The notes beneath the pieces were generated by a model. The model saw only the letters and a list, made by a program, of their open reading frames with translations, was not told the DNA's origin and did no database searches. Shown one piece after another: positions 44,988-53,582 of a DNA stretch of 64,000 nucleotides. The translations under genes were made by a program, and so were the position numbers. The first letter of the stretch is position 1, and each line of letters opens with the position of its first letter. This DNA comes from CAMDPA01 sp964574325 (GTDB lineage: Bacteria > Pseudomonadota > Alphaproteobacteria > Rhizobiales > Hyphomicrobiaceae): positions 18,237 to 82,236 of the forward strand of contig CAZNMY010000015.1 of NCBI GenBank assembly GCA_964574325.1. Direction: 5' to 3'.

Positions 44988-45617
44988 CTATCTCGCGCGG
45001 CGGACCACGAAGCGGATCTCACCTTCCTGCCGGCCGCTCGCGGGATTTGGGACTGGCGCCAGGGTGACGCTCTCCAGCGCTTTGCCGAGCGCTGCTGCGG
45101 GACCGTCTCGGCGGAGATCATCGTCGCCCCTGAAATAGAGCTGGGTCGTCAGCGTCGGCCCGCCCGGCGGATGGATCTTGACGTGAATGTGCCGCGCGCG
45201 GCCCGGATAGCGGGCCGGAATGATCGTTCTGAAGCTGAAAGCGCCGGCCGCGTCGGAGACTGTCTGGCCATAGAACTGGAACGCCATGTCGCGGTTCTTC
45301 ATTTTGCTGTCGCCGGGGTGCAGATAGATGCCTTGCGCGTCGGTCTGCCAGATTTCGATGCGGGCGTTCGCGATGGCGCGAGCTTCGGGATCGACGACCA
45401 CACCTTTGATGTCGATTGCGTCGCCCTTGGCTACGGGGCCAGTGCCGATGCGGGTGAGGTCGTTGTCCGTCTCGCTCGGCTTGACGCGCGAAGGGTAGTA
45501 GGGGCCTTCGGTCTGGGGCGGTGTGAGCGGTAGCTTCTGTTGCGCGCCGGCAGATGATGCGACGGCGTGAGCTACGGCAAGTGCGGACAGGCCGATGGCG
45601 AGCGTGAAAGTGCGCAT
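44988..45617 (-). CDS. Secreted intradiol ring-cleavage dioxygenase-like protein
   Basis: A 209-aa protein with a signal peptide (MRTFTLAIGLSALAVAHAVA). The intradiol dioxygenase C-domain shows QTEGPYYPS (Tyr ligand), the beta core VVVDPEARAIANARIEIWQT, and the ligand run PARYPGRARHIHVKIH (Tyr and two His). All four iron-binding residues of protocatechuate/catechol dioxygenases appear to be kept. An exported copy is unusual, because the usual substrates are cytoplasmic. It ends tail-to-tail against the RatA-type gene. Confidence 0.85.
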   Translation of the reverse strand: MRTFTLAIGLSALAVAHAVASSAGAQQKLPLTPPQTEGPYYPSRVKPSETDNDLTRIGTGPVAKGDAIDIKGVVVDPEARAIANARIEIWQTDAQGIYLHPGDSKMKNRDMAFQFYGQTVSDAAGAFSFRTIIPARYPGRARHIHVKIHPPGGPTLTTQLYFRGDDDLRRDGPAAALGKALESVTLAPVPNPASGRQEGEIRFVVRRAR

Positions 45618-45701
45618 GGGGGCTCCTCTACGGTGAAGAATGGAGCGGAAACGCTGGAGCCGAGCCCATGCCGTCGCTGTCTCACTCGATCGTGATCGAG
45701 G

Positions 45702-46196
45702 CTATGCCGCGACAGCCTCGAACAACATGTCGAGCGCGGTTTCGACCGTCGCCATCCGGATTTGGCTACGGCTGAGGTTCCCGTAGCGCATTTCGCGGTG
45801 GCGTGGTGGTTTGCCGTCCGCCTGGACGCAGAGGTGGACGAGGCCGACGGGTTTCTCGTCCGTGCCGCCGCCGGGGCCGGCGACACCTGTGACGGCAACG
45901 GAGATCTGCGCGCGGGAATTTGCGACGGCGCCGGCTGCCATCGCGAGCGCCGTTTCGCGGCTGACGGCGCCGACGCTCGCCAGCGTCGCCTCGGGTACGC
46001 CGAGCAACTCCATCTTGGCATCGTTGGAATAGGTGACGAAGCCGCGCTCGACGACATCGGAAGAGCCGGGGATCTCGGTCAGCAGTGCGGCGATCAGGCC
46101 GCCGGTACAACTCTCGGCCGTCGCGATCTTCAAGCCGCGCTCGCGCAGGCGCTGGAGCAACGCCGCGGCTCGATCGGTCAGTTGGCGCTCGAACAT
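45702..46196 (-). CDS. CinA C-domain protein (nicotinamide-nucleotide amidase type)
   Basis: A 164-aa stand-alone CinA C-terminal domain (PncC type). It has TAESCTGGLIAALLTEIPGS, the VTYSNDAKMELLGV segment, GAVSRETALAMAAGA and ISVAVTGVAGPGGGTDEKPVG, complete for the family. The enzyme deamidates nicotinamide mononucleotide to nicotinate mononucleotide in NAD salvage. The CinA N-terminal domain is absent. A more divergent paralogue is at 51104. The ribosome-binding site is weak. Confidence 0.92.
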   Translation of the reverse strand: MFERQLTDRAAALLQRLRERGLKIATAESCTGGLIAALLTEIPGSSDVVERGFVTYSNDAKMELLGVPEATLASVGAVSRETALAMAAGAVANSRAQISVAVTGVAGPGGGTDEKPVGLVHLCVQADGKPPRHREMRYGNLSRSQIRMATVETALDMLFEAVAA

Positions 46197-46279
46197 GATG
46201 GTATCGTCCGGATACGAAAAGCCCCGCACCTCGAGGAGGTAGCGGGGCGCGAGCTCGATGGCAACGAATTGCCGTCGGA

Positions 46280-46759
46280 TCAATCCGTCACGAGGCGCTC
46301 GGCGTTGCCGAGGAGCGCATCGAGTGTACCGCGCGTTTCCGGCCCCATCAGGGAAACAGCCCGGTTTTGAGCCGCGAGCCAGACCGGATAGGCTTCCTTG
46401 ATGACCGACTGGCCTTTCGGCGTCAGGTGCAGGCCACGGCCACGACGGCCCGCGGGCGGGTCCATGGTGATGAGGGTCAGCGCCAGCATGCGCTTGAGAT
46501 TGCGGGACAGCGTTGATTTTTCGATGTCCAGATCCCCGCCGATCTCGACGGCGGTGATGCCGTCCCGGGAGGCGAGCTGCGTCAGCAGCGTGAACTGGCT
46601 CGCGGTGATGCCCAGCGGTCGCATCGCGTCGTCGTAGACGCGGGTGACGATCCGGGACAGTTGCCGGACCCGTGTCGCGATGCACGCGTTGGCCGTCGTA
46701 TCGGCTATGCGCTCGAGATCGTTCGTATGGGTGGTCGCCGTCGGCGTCATGACGTTCAT
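46280..46759 (-). CDS. MarR-family transcriptional regulator
   Basis: A 159-aa winged-helix regulator. The DNA-binding core is ITASQFTLLTQLASRDGITA, IGGDLDIEKSTLSRNLKRML and the wing DPPAGRRGRGLHLTPKG. Tandem in-frame ATGs exist at 46759 and 46750; the first follows GAGGG. The target is unknown. It lies 83 bp ahead of the CinA gene on the same strand, which could be a regulated neighbour, and is divergent from rplS. Confidence 0.9.
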   Translation of the reverse strand: MNVMTPTATTHTNDLERIADTTANACIATRVRQLSRIVTRVYDDAMRPLGITASQFTLLTQLASRDGITAVEIGGDLDIEKSTLSRNLKRMLALTLITMDPPAGRRGRGLHLTPKGQSVIKEAYPVWLAAQNRAVSLMGPETRGTLDALLGNAERLVTD

Positions 46760-47066
46760 AGGAGCCCTCGTGCCCGCTCTTGGGTCTACAACCCCGAATT
46801 GCTGTGATTCGCGGCCGCACAGCAAGCCGTAGTCACACTTGTGATGTGCATGACCCGAAAAAGGTGGCCGAGCGGCATGTAATCCGGGGCCGGGAGGGCG
46901 CGGCGTAGCGACAAGGCTGGTGACAAGGCTGGGTGATTGGGGTAATGAGCCCCATCATTTCCCCCAATCGTGGGTGCATGAGCCCGCCCGACGCGCCCCT
47001 TTCCGGGGCCGTACCGGCTGCGGCTCCTCTGCGTTCGATCCAAAAGAACAAGATGGAACAGCGACT
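46760..47066. other. Gene-free leader/divergent region upstream of rplS
   Basis: About 307 bp separates the MarR gene from rplS. It holds an inverted repeat (see 46935) and a short direct repeat GACAAGGCTGG/GACAAGGCTGG near 46909-46932. It is presumably the rplS promoter and 5' leader plus the divergent marR promoter. No gene is supported here. Confidence 0.45.
46935..46969 (+). promoter_or_regulatory. Inverted repeat in the rplS leader
   Basis: GATTGGGG (46935-46942) pairs with CCCCAATC (46962-46969) around a 19-base loop that itself contains a GAGCCCCATCA segment. It sits about 100 bases before the rplS ATG. It could be an RNA hairpin for ribosomal-protein autoregulation or a binding site for the divergent MarR regulator. 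The assignment is tentative. Confidence 0.3.
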
Positions 47067-47771
47067 ATGAACATCATCGAGCAGATCGAGAAAGAGCAGA
47101 TGGCGGCCATCACCGCCAAGCGCGTCGTTCCCGATTTCTCCCCCGGAGACACCGTCAAGGTGATGGTGCGGGTGGCTGAAGAAGCCGAGTCCGCTGCCAA
47201 GGGCAAGGCCAAGGGCGGCAAGAAGGAAGCTCCGAAGATCACGTATCGCCTGCAGGCCTACGAGGGCGTGGTGATCGCCCGCGACGGCAAGGGGATCCAG
47301 GAGAGCTTCACGGTTCGCAAGATTTCCTACGGTGAGGGCGTGGAGCGCGTGTTCCCGGTCTACTCGCCGTTCATCGCCGACATCGAAGTGGTCCGCCGCG
47401 GCCGCGTCCGTCGCGCGAAGCTCTATTATCTGCGCGGTCGCCGCGGCAAGTCGGCTCGTATTCTGGAGCGGTCGGATGCGCGCGCCAAGCGCCTCAACGC
47501 CGCCTTCAAGGGCTTCAAGCGGCCGAAGGGCTCGCCGGACGATCTCACGAAGATCTCGAAGATCGACAAGGACATGGACGCCCAGCTCAAGAAGCTCAAT
47601 GTTCTGCGCTACGACCAGATCGCCGCGTTCTCAGACGAGGACATCGCCAATCTCGACGACGTGCTGCAGCTCAACGGCCGCATCGAGAAGGAAGACTGGA
47701 TCGGGGAAGCCCGTCGGCTGATGTCGGAAGCGGCAGCGGCGGAAGCTCCGGCCGAAGAAGCCAAGAGCTGA
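47067..47771 (+). CDS. rplS: 50S ribosomal protein L19 with insertion and C-terminal extension
   Basis: A 234-aa L19, about twice the ~115 aa of the E. coli protein. The conserved core is present: FSPGDTVKVMVRV, RLQAYEGVVIARDG, FTVRKISYGEGVERVFPVYS and RRAKLYYLRGRRGKSARI. A ~20-residue Lys/Ala-rich insertion (about 38-58) separates the first two strands. Residues ~155-222 form a helix-hairpin-helix-like extension (DDLTKISKIDKDMDAQLKKL, YDQIAAFSDEDIANLDDVL, GRIEKEDWIGEARRL), similar to C-terminal domains seen in other rhizobial ribosomal and NuoE proteins. rpsP, rimM and trmD, the usual partners, are not adjacent. Confidence 0.96.
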   Translation: MNIIEQIEKEQMAAITAKRVVPDFSPGDTVKVMVRVAEEAESAAKGKAKGGKKEAPKITYRLQAYEGVVIARDGKGIQESFTVRKISYGEGVERVFPVYSPFIADIEVVRRGRVRRAKLYYLRGRRGKSARILERSDARAKRLNAAFKGFKRPKGSPDDLTKISKIDKDMDAQLKKLNVLRYDQIAAFSDEDIANLDDVLQLNGRIEKEDWIGEARRLMSEAAAAEAPAEEAKS

Positions 47772-48010
47772 GGCTTCGGGCCGAGTTCGATCGCGCCAGG
47801 CGGGGATGCGTCGGCGCGCTCGAAACCTCCGCGTCCTCCTCAGGTATCGAGCCCCGGTCGCGCCCAGTTGCGCTGCCGGGGTTTTGCTTTCGAGGCATTC
47901 GAGCGCTCCAGGGCCGCGGGCCGATGGCTGCGCAAGCCGCGATTGCGCGAGGGCGCAATTCCACTACATTGAGACCGATGATCCGATCTCGCTGAAAGCC
48001 GCACGGAACC

Positions 48011-48856
48011 ATGACCAATATGCAGCATAGTCGAGCGAGCAAAGTTGCCGACGAGCCTTCGAGCGAGGGCCCCATCCGGCTCTACAAACCGGCGGATTTC
48101 GAGTGCATGCGAAAAGCGGGGCAGTTGGCGGCCGGCGCCCTCGACATGCTCGTCCCTCACGTGAAGCCGGGGGTTTCGACGCAGCGGCTCGACGATCTCG
48201 TTCTGGAATTCGCGCTCGATCACAAGGCGGCGCCGGCGCCGCTGCACTATCGCGGTTTTCCCCGGGCGATCTGCACGTCGACCAATCATGTCGTGTGCCA
48301 CGGCATCCCCAGTTCCAAGCCGATGCGCGAGGGTGACATCATCAACATCGACGTGACGCTGATCGTCGACGGCTGGTACGGCGACACGAGCCGCATGTAC
48401 ACCGTCGGCGCCGTCAACCGCCGCGCGGAGCGGCTGATCGATGTGACGCACGAGGCGATGATGCGGGGGATCGCGGCGGTGAAGCCCGGCAATACCGTCG
48501 GTCATATCGGCGAGGCGATTCAGACCTTCGCGGAAGGCGAGCGCTGCAGCGTGGTGCGGGAGTTCTGCGGACATGGGCTGGGGCGGGTGTTCCACGACCG
48601 GCCGAATATCCTGCACTACGGCAAGGCCGGGGAAGGTCCCGAGCTGAAGCCCGGCATGCTGTTCACGATCGAGCCGATGATCAACCTGGGCAAGTCGCCG
48701 GTAAAAGTCTTGTCGGACGGGTGGACGGCGGTGACGCGAGATCGGGAGCTGTCGGCGCAGTTCGAGCATACGGTCGGCGTGACGGAGACGGGCTGCGAGG
48801 TGTTCACGTATTCGCCGGCGGGATATCACAAGCCGCCTTACGTGATCGCACCCTGA
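48011..48856 (+). CDS. map: Type I methionine aminopeptidase
   Basis: A 281-aa metalloprotease removing N-terminal Met from new proteins. Features are CTSTNHVVCHGIP, the metal ligands in INIDVTLIVDGWYGDTSRMY, FCGHGLGRVFHDRPNI and IEPMINLG. The C-terminal ...FEHTVGVTETGCEV holds the last metal-binding Glu. A ~20-residue N-terminal extension precedes the catalytic domain. It is followed by radC after 40 bp, a common order in alphaproteobacteria. Confidence 0.97.
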   Translation: MTNMQHSRASKVADEPSSEGPIRLYKPADFECMRKAGQLAAGALDMLVPHVKPGVSTQRLDDLVLEFALDHKAAPAPLHYRGFPRAICTSTNHVVCHGIPSSKPMREGDIINIDVTLIVDGWYGDTSRMYTVGAVNRRAERLIDVTHEAMMRGIAAVKPGNTVGHIGEAIQTFAEGERCSVVREFCGHGLGRVFHDRPNILHYGKAGEGPELKPGMLFTIEPMINLGKSPVKVLSDGWTAVTRDRELSAQFEHTVGVTETGCEVFTYSPAGYHKPPYVIAP

Positions 48857-48896
48857 TCTTTCGACCGATCGGGCAACTCGAGCGGAGCAGGTGGGA

Positions 48897-49682
48897 ATGT
48901 CGGCAGCTGGCAAGGATGGTCAGCGCCGGTCGGCGCAGGCGGACGCCGATGACGGCGCCGAGGCTCGCGCGCAGCCGGGCCTGTTCGAGGCGCCCGTCAA
49001 GGCAGCGGAAACGCCGAGCTACCACGGCCATCGTGAACGTCTGCGCAGCCGCCTGATGGAGGGCGGCTCGGATGCCATGCCCGATTACGAATTGCTCGAG
49101 CTCGTGCTGTTCAAGGCCTATCCGCGTGGCGATACCAAGGATCTAGCCAAGCGTCTGATCGCGCGGTTCGGCTCGTTCGCGGAGGTCATCAACGCGCCCG
49201 ATCTGCTGATCGAGGAAGTGAAAGGCGCAGGCCCGCGCGTCGTGCAGGAATTGAAAATCGTGCGCGCGGCTGCGTTGCGGATGATGCAGCGGCAGGTGAT
49301 GCAGAAGCCGGTGCTGGGCACGTGGAGCCAGGTCGTCGAATACTGCCGGGCGTCGATGGCCTATGAAGCGCACGAGTTGTTCCGCATCCTGTTCCTCGAC
49401 AAGAAGAACCGCCTGATCGCCGACGAGATCCAGGGCGAGGGGACGGTCGATCACACGCCGGTCTATGTGCGCGAGGTGGTGAAGCGCGCGCTGGAGCTGT
49501 CATCCACCGCGATCATCCTCGTGCACAATCACCCGTCCGGCGATCCGGCGCCCTCGCGCGCGGACATCGAGATGACGAAGCACATCATCGACGTGGCAAA
49601 GCCGCTCGGCGTGGTCGTGCACGATCACGTCATCGTCGGCCGGCAGGGGCATGTGAGCTTCCGCGGTTTGAAGCTGATTTGA
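48897..49682 (+). CDS. radC: RadC-family JAB1/MPN-domain protein
   Basis: A 261-aa RadC. The N-terminal UPF0758 helix-hairpin-helix region is HGHRERLRSRLMEGGSDAMP...YELLELVLFKAYPRGD; the JAB domain has the metal motif VHNHPSGDPAPSRADIE and a final VVVHDHVIVG. Despite its name the role in repair is doubtful. ATG 48897 follows GGAG; a GTG two codons earlier is possible. A 40-bp gap links it to map. Confidence 0.93.
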   Translation: MSAAGKDGQRRSAQADADDGAEARAQPGLFEAPVKAAETPSYHGHRERLRSRLMEGGSDAMPDYELLELVLFKAYPRGDTKDLAKRLIARFGSFAEVINAPDLLIEEVKGAGPRVVQELKIVRAAALRMMQRQVMQKPVLGTWSQVVEYCRASMAYEAHELFRILFLDKKNRLIADEIQGEGTVDHTPVYVREVVKRALELSSTAIILVHNHPSGDPAPSRADIEMTKHIIDVAKPLGVVVHDHVIVGRQGHVSFRGLKLI

Positions 49683-49694
49683 GGGGCGAGACCG

Positions 49695-50984
49695 TCAGTC
49701 GCTGGCCGATGCTGCATGGGCCAGGGTGCGTGCGGCGAGCTTGCGGCGCAGGGACATCGGCAGGCGTTCGATGTTGGACTTGATGGCGGGGAGGACCCTG
49801 CCGTCGACGATCTTCGAGACGATCCGGCCGCGGGCGGTCAAGCCCATCTGGTAGTCGGCGACGGCGACGGTGACATCGGCCCAGTCGAGTTTGTACTCGG
49901 CTTTCGGCGGCAGCAGGTCCACTGCTTCGAGGCCCTCGGCTTCGGCCAGACGCAGGATCGCCTCGAGGTTCAGCACGCCGACGCCGTGCTTTTCCATGTC
50001 GTGGGTGTAGGTGATCATGTGCAGCATCAGGCGACGCTTGCAGCGGAAGCCCAGTGCGAATGCGACGGGACGTCCGTCCACTGCGAGTTCGAATGCTGCG
50101 CAGCCGGTGGCGCGATCGGGGTCGGTTGCGGCGCGATCCAGCAACCGGTCGACCAGCGGGTCGCCGAGGGAGGGAGATACGAGGCCGCGGCGCATCAGCC
50201 AATCGCGCTTGTCGGCGAGGCCGGCGGCGAGGGCGGCGGAGGCGGCCTCGCTGGGGGGCAATTCGCGGAATACGACGACTCCGCGTTCTTCGAGGCGGCG
50301 CATGAGCCGGCGGCGGTTCTTCCTGGCCTTGCCGTTCTGCCGGCCCTCGAACGGTGAGCCGCCGGCGGCGAGCGTCACGCAGGGTGCTTCGACCGCCTCG
50401 GTTGGCGTTATCCCGAGGCTGGCGAGGAAGGGTGCGACCACGGCGTCGGAGCGGACCTTGCGCAATCGGAACATATCAGGCCGGATTTCGGCGCGAATGT
50501 AGTCGAAGGCGGCGTGCAGCGTTGCAGCCGCCTGCTCTGACGGATCGAGGATGACGTCGCCATATTGAGCGACGGGTTCGCCGAGCCAGCTCAGGCAGCG
50601 CACGCCGAAGCGGCGGGTTTCGACCAGCGGCCAGATCAAGACGAGGCGGCCTTCGCGGCGGGCCGTCACGATGGCGAGGCGGCAATCGCACCTGTGTCCG
50701 GGGGGCGTGCCGGGCGCGCCGAGATCATAGGCGGAGGCATAGAGCGTGGCGAAGGCGTGGGTCTGGAAAACCTGGGACGGTCGGCCGGCGCGTTCGAACA
50801 GGCTGCTCCATTCCGGTGCAAGAGCGGCAAGCGCTGTCGCATCCTGGACCATGTCGATCTGCAACTCGTCGTGCGTATGCGTGCTCGACGACGAGACCCG
50901 GGGAGTGGGAAGCTGGCGGACGGGTTCAGCGTCCGCTCGGCGGGGGATGGCGATGCGCGGAAGCGTACCGGATAATGTGATCAT
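49695..50984 (-). CDS. CelD-type GNAT acyltransferase
   Basis: A 429-aa protein of the BioF2/CelD acyltransferase family. Recognisable segments are LAPEWSSLFERAGRPSQVFQ, SWLGEPVAQYGDVILDP, NGKARKNRRRLMRRLEERG and MITYTHDMEKHGVGVLNL. In Rhizobiales such proteins are linked to cellulose or exopolysaccharide modification. The ATG at 50984 is preferred; in-frame ATGs at 51050 or a start near residue 44 cannot be excluded. It converges with radC and is divergent from the second CinA gene. Confidence 0.75.
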   Translation of the reverse strand: MITLSGTLPRIAIPRRADAEPVRQLPTPRVSSSSTHTHDELQIDMVQDATALAALAPEWSSLFERAGRPSQVFQTHAFATLYASAYDLGAPGTPPGHRCDCRLAIVTARREGRLVLIWPLVETRRFGVRCLSWLGEPVAQYGDVILDPSEQAAATLHAAFDYIRAEIRPDMFRLRKVRSDAVVAPFLASLGITPTEAVEAPCVTLAAGGSPFEGRQNGKARKNRRRLMRRLEERGVVVFRELPPSEAASAALAAGLADKRDWLMRRGLVSPSLGDPLVDRLLDRAATDPDRATGCAAFELAVDGRPVAFALGFRCKRRLMLHMITYTHDMEKHGVGVLNLEAILRLAEAEGLEAVDLLPPKAEYKLDWADVTVAVADYQMGLTARGRIVSKIVDGRVLPAIKSNIERLPMSLRRKLAARTLAHAASASD

Positions 50985-51103
50985 CGCGCCTGCCGCCCTT
51001 CTGAAGGAAGCCCTCGCGGCCTCGCCTGGGCAGGCATCAGCAAGGAGCATACCAGTGCGGCGGGCGATATGGTGGTGCGGGTTCTGGGTGCAGGAGAAAT
51101 GAC

Positions 51104-51592
51104 ATGGACGAGTTGATCGTGATCGCGCAGCGGGTGGGCGCAAAGCTGAAAGAACGGGGCGAAACGATTGCGGTGGCGGAATCGTCGGCCGGCGGCCTGA
51201 TCGCGGCATCGCTGCTGTCGGTCGGGGGCGCGTCGGCCTATTTCATCGGGGGCGCCGTGGTCTATACGCGAGCGGCGCGGCGGGGGCTGGTCTCCATCAC
51301 CGATGCGGACATGGTGGGGTTCAGGCCATCGACGGAGCCTTACGCGATGCTTCTGGCGCGGCGCATCCGCCAGCGTCAGGCGAGTGTCTGGGGCCTCGGC
51401 GAAACGGGCGCGACGGGACCAACGGGCAACCGCTACGGCGACGCCGCGGGGCATTGCTGTATCGGCATCTCAGGGCCGGTCGAGAGTGTATCGACGCTGG
51501 AGACGGGGCGGACCGCTCGCGTCGAGAATATGCACCTGTTCGCCGCCAAGGCATTGGAAAATCTCGAGCAAGCGCTCATCCGAGCGGGTTGA
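51104..51592 (+). CDS. Divergent CinA C-domain paralogue
   Basis: A 162-aa CinA-like protein with a strong AGGAG site before the ATG. The first motif reads AESSAGGLIAASLLS instead of ESCTGG, and the usual TGxAGPxGG loop is replaced by TGATGPTGNRYGDAAGH. The first residues and helix pattern still fit the family. Loss of the key Cys/Thr suggests altered substrate or activity. The orthodox copy is 5 kb away at 45702. Confidence 0.82.
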   Translation: MDELIVIAQRVGAKLKERGETIAVAESSAGGLIAASLLSVGGASAYFIGGAVVYTRAARRGLVSITDADMVGFRPSTEPYAMLLARRIRQRQASVWGLGETGATGPTGNRYGDAAGHCCIGISGPVESVSTLETGRTARVENMHLFAAKALENLEQALIRAG

Positions 51593-51698
51593 GCATCGCG
51601 CGCGGTTCAGGTTTGCGGGAACAATCCGGCCCGAAATGCGTTGTCGACTTGGTCTGATGCGGCATCCCGCGATGGCCGATGCCAACGGAGGATCGCCG

Positions 51699-51974
51699 AT
51701 GGGTGAAATCAGCAATCTCAATCCCGAGAGCGCGCGATTCAATCCCGAATCGCAGTTCGATGATCCAGAACACCTCGCAGAAGCGGCCGGTCTGACGCTC
51801 GGCCAGAAATATGCCACTCTGGAGCGGTGGCGAATGCTCGTGATGGAGCGGATGGCGGCGACCAACGAGGGTATGCCGTCGAACGGCCGGACGGGGCGGG
51901 ATCTGGGACTTCTCGAGAAGATCGACGCGGCCCGGAAGTCGCTCGACGCGCGACACGAGCAGATCCGCACGTGA
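51699..51974 (+). CDS. Small conserved-looking hypothetical protein
   Basis: A 91-aa polar protein. Start ATG 51699 has GGAGG at ideal spacing; two in-frame upstream ATGs (51657, 51672) lack one. Features are ISNLNPESARFNPESQFDDP, a helical GLTLGQKYATLERWRMLVME, and a closing helix LLEKIDAARKSLDARHEQI. No membrane segment or named domain. It may be co-transcribed with the CinA-like gene 106 bp upstream. Confidence 0.6.
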   Translation: MGEISNLNPESARFNPESQFDDPEHLAEAAGLTLGQKYATLERWRMLVMERMAATNEGMPSNGRTGRDLGLLEKIDAARKSLDARHEQIRT

Positions 51975-52142
51975 GTGTCGGTCGGGGGGCGTGGGAGGTA
52001 ACGGGCCACCAGGGCCACGCTTTCGCTCCAATCGTTTGTAACTCCTTCGTTCGTTCAGCAAATCTCTATCCGGCGCGTCGTGACGGGCGGTGGAGCAGCT
52101 ATAAGTTCGGGGTCGAAATCCCGATCTCGTCGGAGTGAACGC

Positions 52143-53408
52143 ATGAGTGGCGAGGAGCCGGCAGTCCGACGGGGTGGTCCATCTATCGCCACGCGCATAT
52201 CCCAAGCGTCCGCTACCCTGAACTGGGTCGCAATCGGCGGAATTGCCGTTGCCGTTGTCACCGGAGTAATCGCGGTTCGCCCATCCGAGCCGGTTGGGAC
52301 GGCAGCGCTCTGGGGGGCCGGACGTGGATTGCCGGTCGCGGAAACGGCGGGGCCGGCCCCGCGGGAGCCGTACTCGTCATCGGTCGCACGTGACGCCAGC
52401 GGCGAAGCACTGATCACGGGCAGCATCCAGGTTGCGACCGCTGCGACGGAAAAGCGGCGAGGTTCACGGCAGGCCGCAGAGAGCAAGCCGGCTGAGAAGT
52501 CGGCCGACCGGGCGACCGACAAGTCGAACGACAAGTCGAATGGCAAACCGGCGGGGAAGACCGTCGAACCCATTGCAGCGCCGGCACCGCCACCTGCACC
52601 TGCGGCCAACGAAACGGCACCGACGTGGAGCGAGGATGTGACCCGATCGGCACGGGAAGAGTGCACGGCTTTGATGAGCAATCTCACAGCCGAGTGGAGC
52701 ATGGTGCCGCCGATGCGAACGACGTCGTGCGGCGCGCCGGGGCCGATCACCTTGCGTTCCGTCGGTGCGGGGAAAGTGACGCTCGCTCCTGCCGCAATCA
52801 CGAACTGTTCGACGGCCGCGGCGCTGGTGCGTTGGATGGACGAGCATGTGCAACCGGCCGCGGTGAAGCATTTCGGGGCCCGTGTCGCGCAGGTTTCAAT
52901 TGCTGCGTCGTATGATTGCCGAAACCGCTACGGCCTGGCGAAAGCGCCGCTCAGCGAACACGCACTCGCAAACGCGATCGACCTGTCGAGTTTCAAGTTG
53001 ACGAACGGAAAGGTGGTGACCGTCCTGGGCGGTTGGGGGCCGACGGCGCGCAACACGCAGACCGCGCCGGCCGTGGGGGCGGCAGTGCCCAAGGTTGACG
53101 GCAAGGCGAAGAGTGAAGCGAAAGTGCCGGCGAAGCCGGGCCAAGGTACGGATCGCATGGGGTTGGGCGCGAAGCCGGGCGAGGCCTCGAATTCGGTCAA
53201 GTACGCGACAACTGCAAGCGCGTCTTCGAAGGTGACGCCGGCTGCGGGGCCAGTCGGGCGGAGCGCGGAAGCGGAATTCCTGCGTGGAGTGCATTCGGGC
53301 GCCTGCTCGGTATTCGGAACCGTGCTGGGGCCGGAAGCGAACGAAGCGCATCTGGATCACTTCCATCTGGATATGAAATACCGGCGGCGGAGTTCGTTCT
53401 GCCAATAG
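52143..53408 (+). CDS. Extensin-like C-domain protein, membrane anchored
   Basis: A 421-aa protein. One membrane anchor (~27-45) is followed by a Lys/Ala/Pro-rich linker (50-160). The extensin-like domain is recognised by SCGAPGPITLRSVG, the NCSTAAALVRWMDEHVQPAA segment, SYDCRNRYG, LSEHALANAIDLSSF, GTVLGPEANEAHLDHFHLDM and a terminal CQ. The histidine/aspartate pattern resembles zinc D-Ala peptidase folds. About 90 residues of low-complexity sequence interrupt the domain between VTVLGGWG and AEFLRGVHSGAC, an unusual insertion. It probably binds or trims cell-wall peptidoglycan. GGAG precedes the ATG. Confidence 0.85.
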   Translation: MSGEEPAVRRGGPSIATRISQASATLNWVAIGGIAVAVVTGVIAVRPSEPVGTAALWGAGRGLPVAETAGPAPREPYSSSVARDASGEALITGSIQVATAATEKRRGSRQAAESKPAEKSADRATDKSNDKSNGKPAGKTVEPIAAPAPPPAPAANETAPTWSEDVTRSAREECTALMSNLTAEWSMVPPMRTTSCGAPGPITLRSVGAGKVTLAPAAITNCSTAAALVRWMDEHVQPAAVKHFGARVAQVSIAASYDCRNRYGLAKAPLSEHALANAIDLSSFKLTNGKVVTVLGGWGPTARNTQTAPAVGAAVPKVDGKAKSEAKVPAKPGQGTDRMGLGAKPGEASNSVKYATTASASSKVTPAAGPVGRSAEAEFLRGVHSGACSVFGTVLGPEANEAHLDHFHLDMKYRRRSSFCQ

Positions 53409-53582
53409 TGCGAGGTGGGGAGCAGGAAACTGAAGCCGTCATTCGAGTTCCGTATGAGGCCGGAACGGATGATGTGCTGGAAGGTGTGCAAGCCGGGACA
53501 GCCGTCGAGAGATGTAGCGTAGCGGCTGAAGTGAGTTCGATCATCGGGTTCTGGGGCGCGGGGTCTGTCCCGTGGGGTATAG

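Noticed and set aside
46920..47066. 49-codon N-terminal extension of L19
   Set aside because: It has no ribosome-binding site and no similarity to L19; the true start is ATG 47067.
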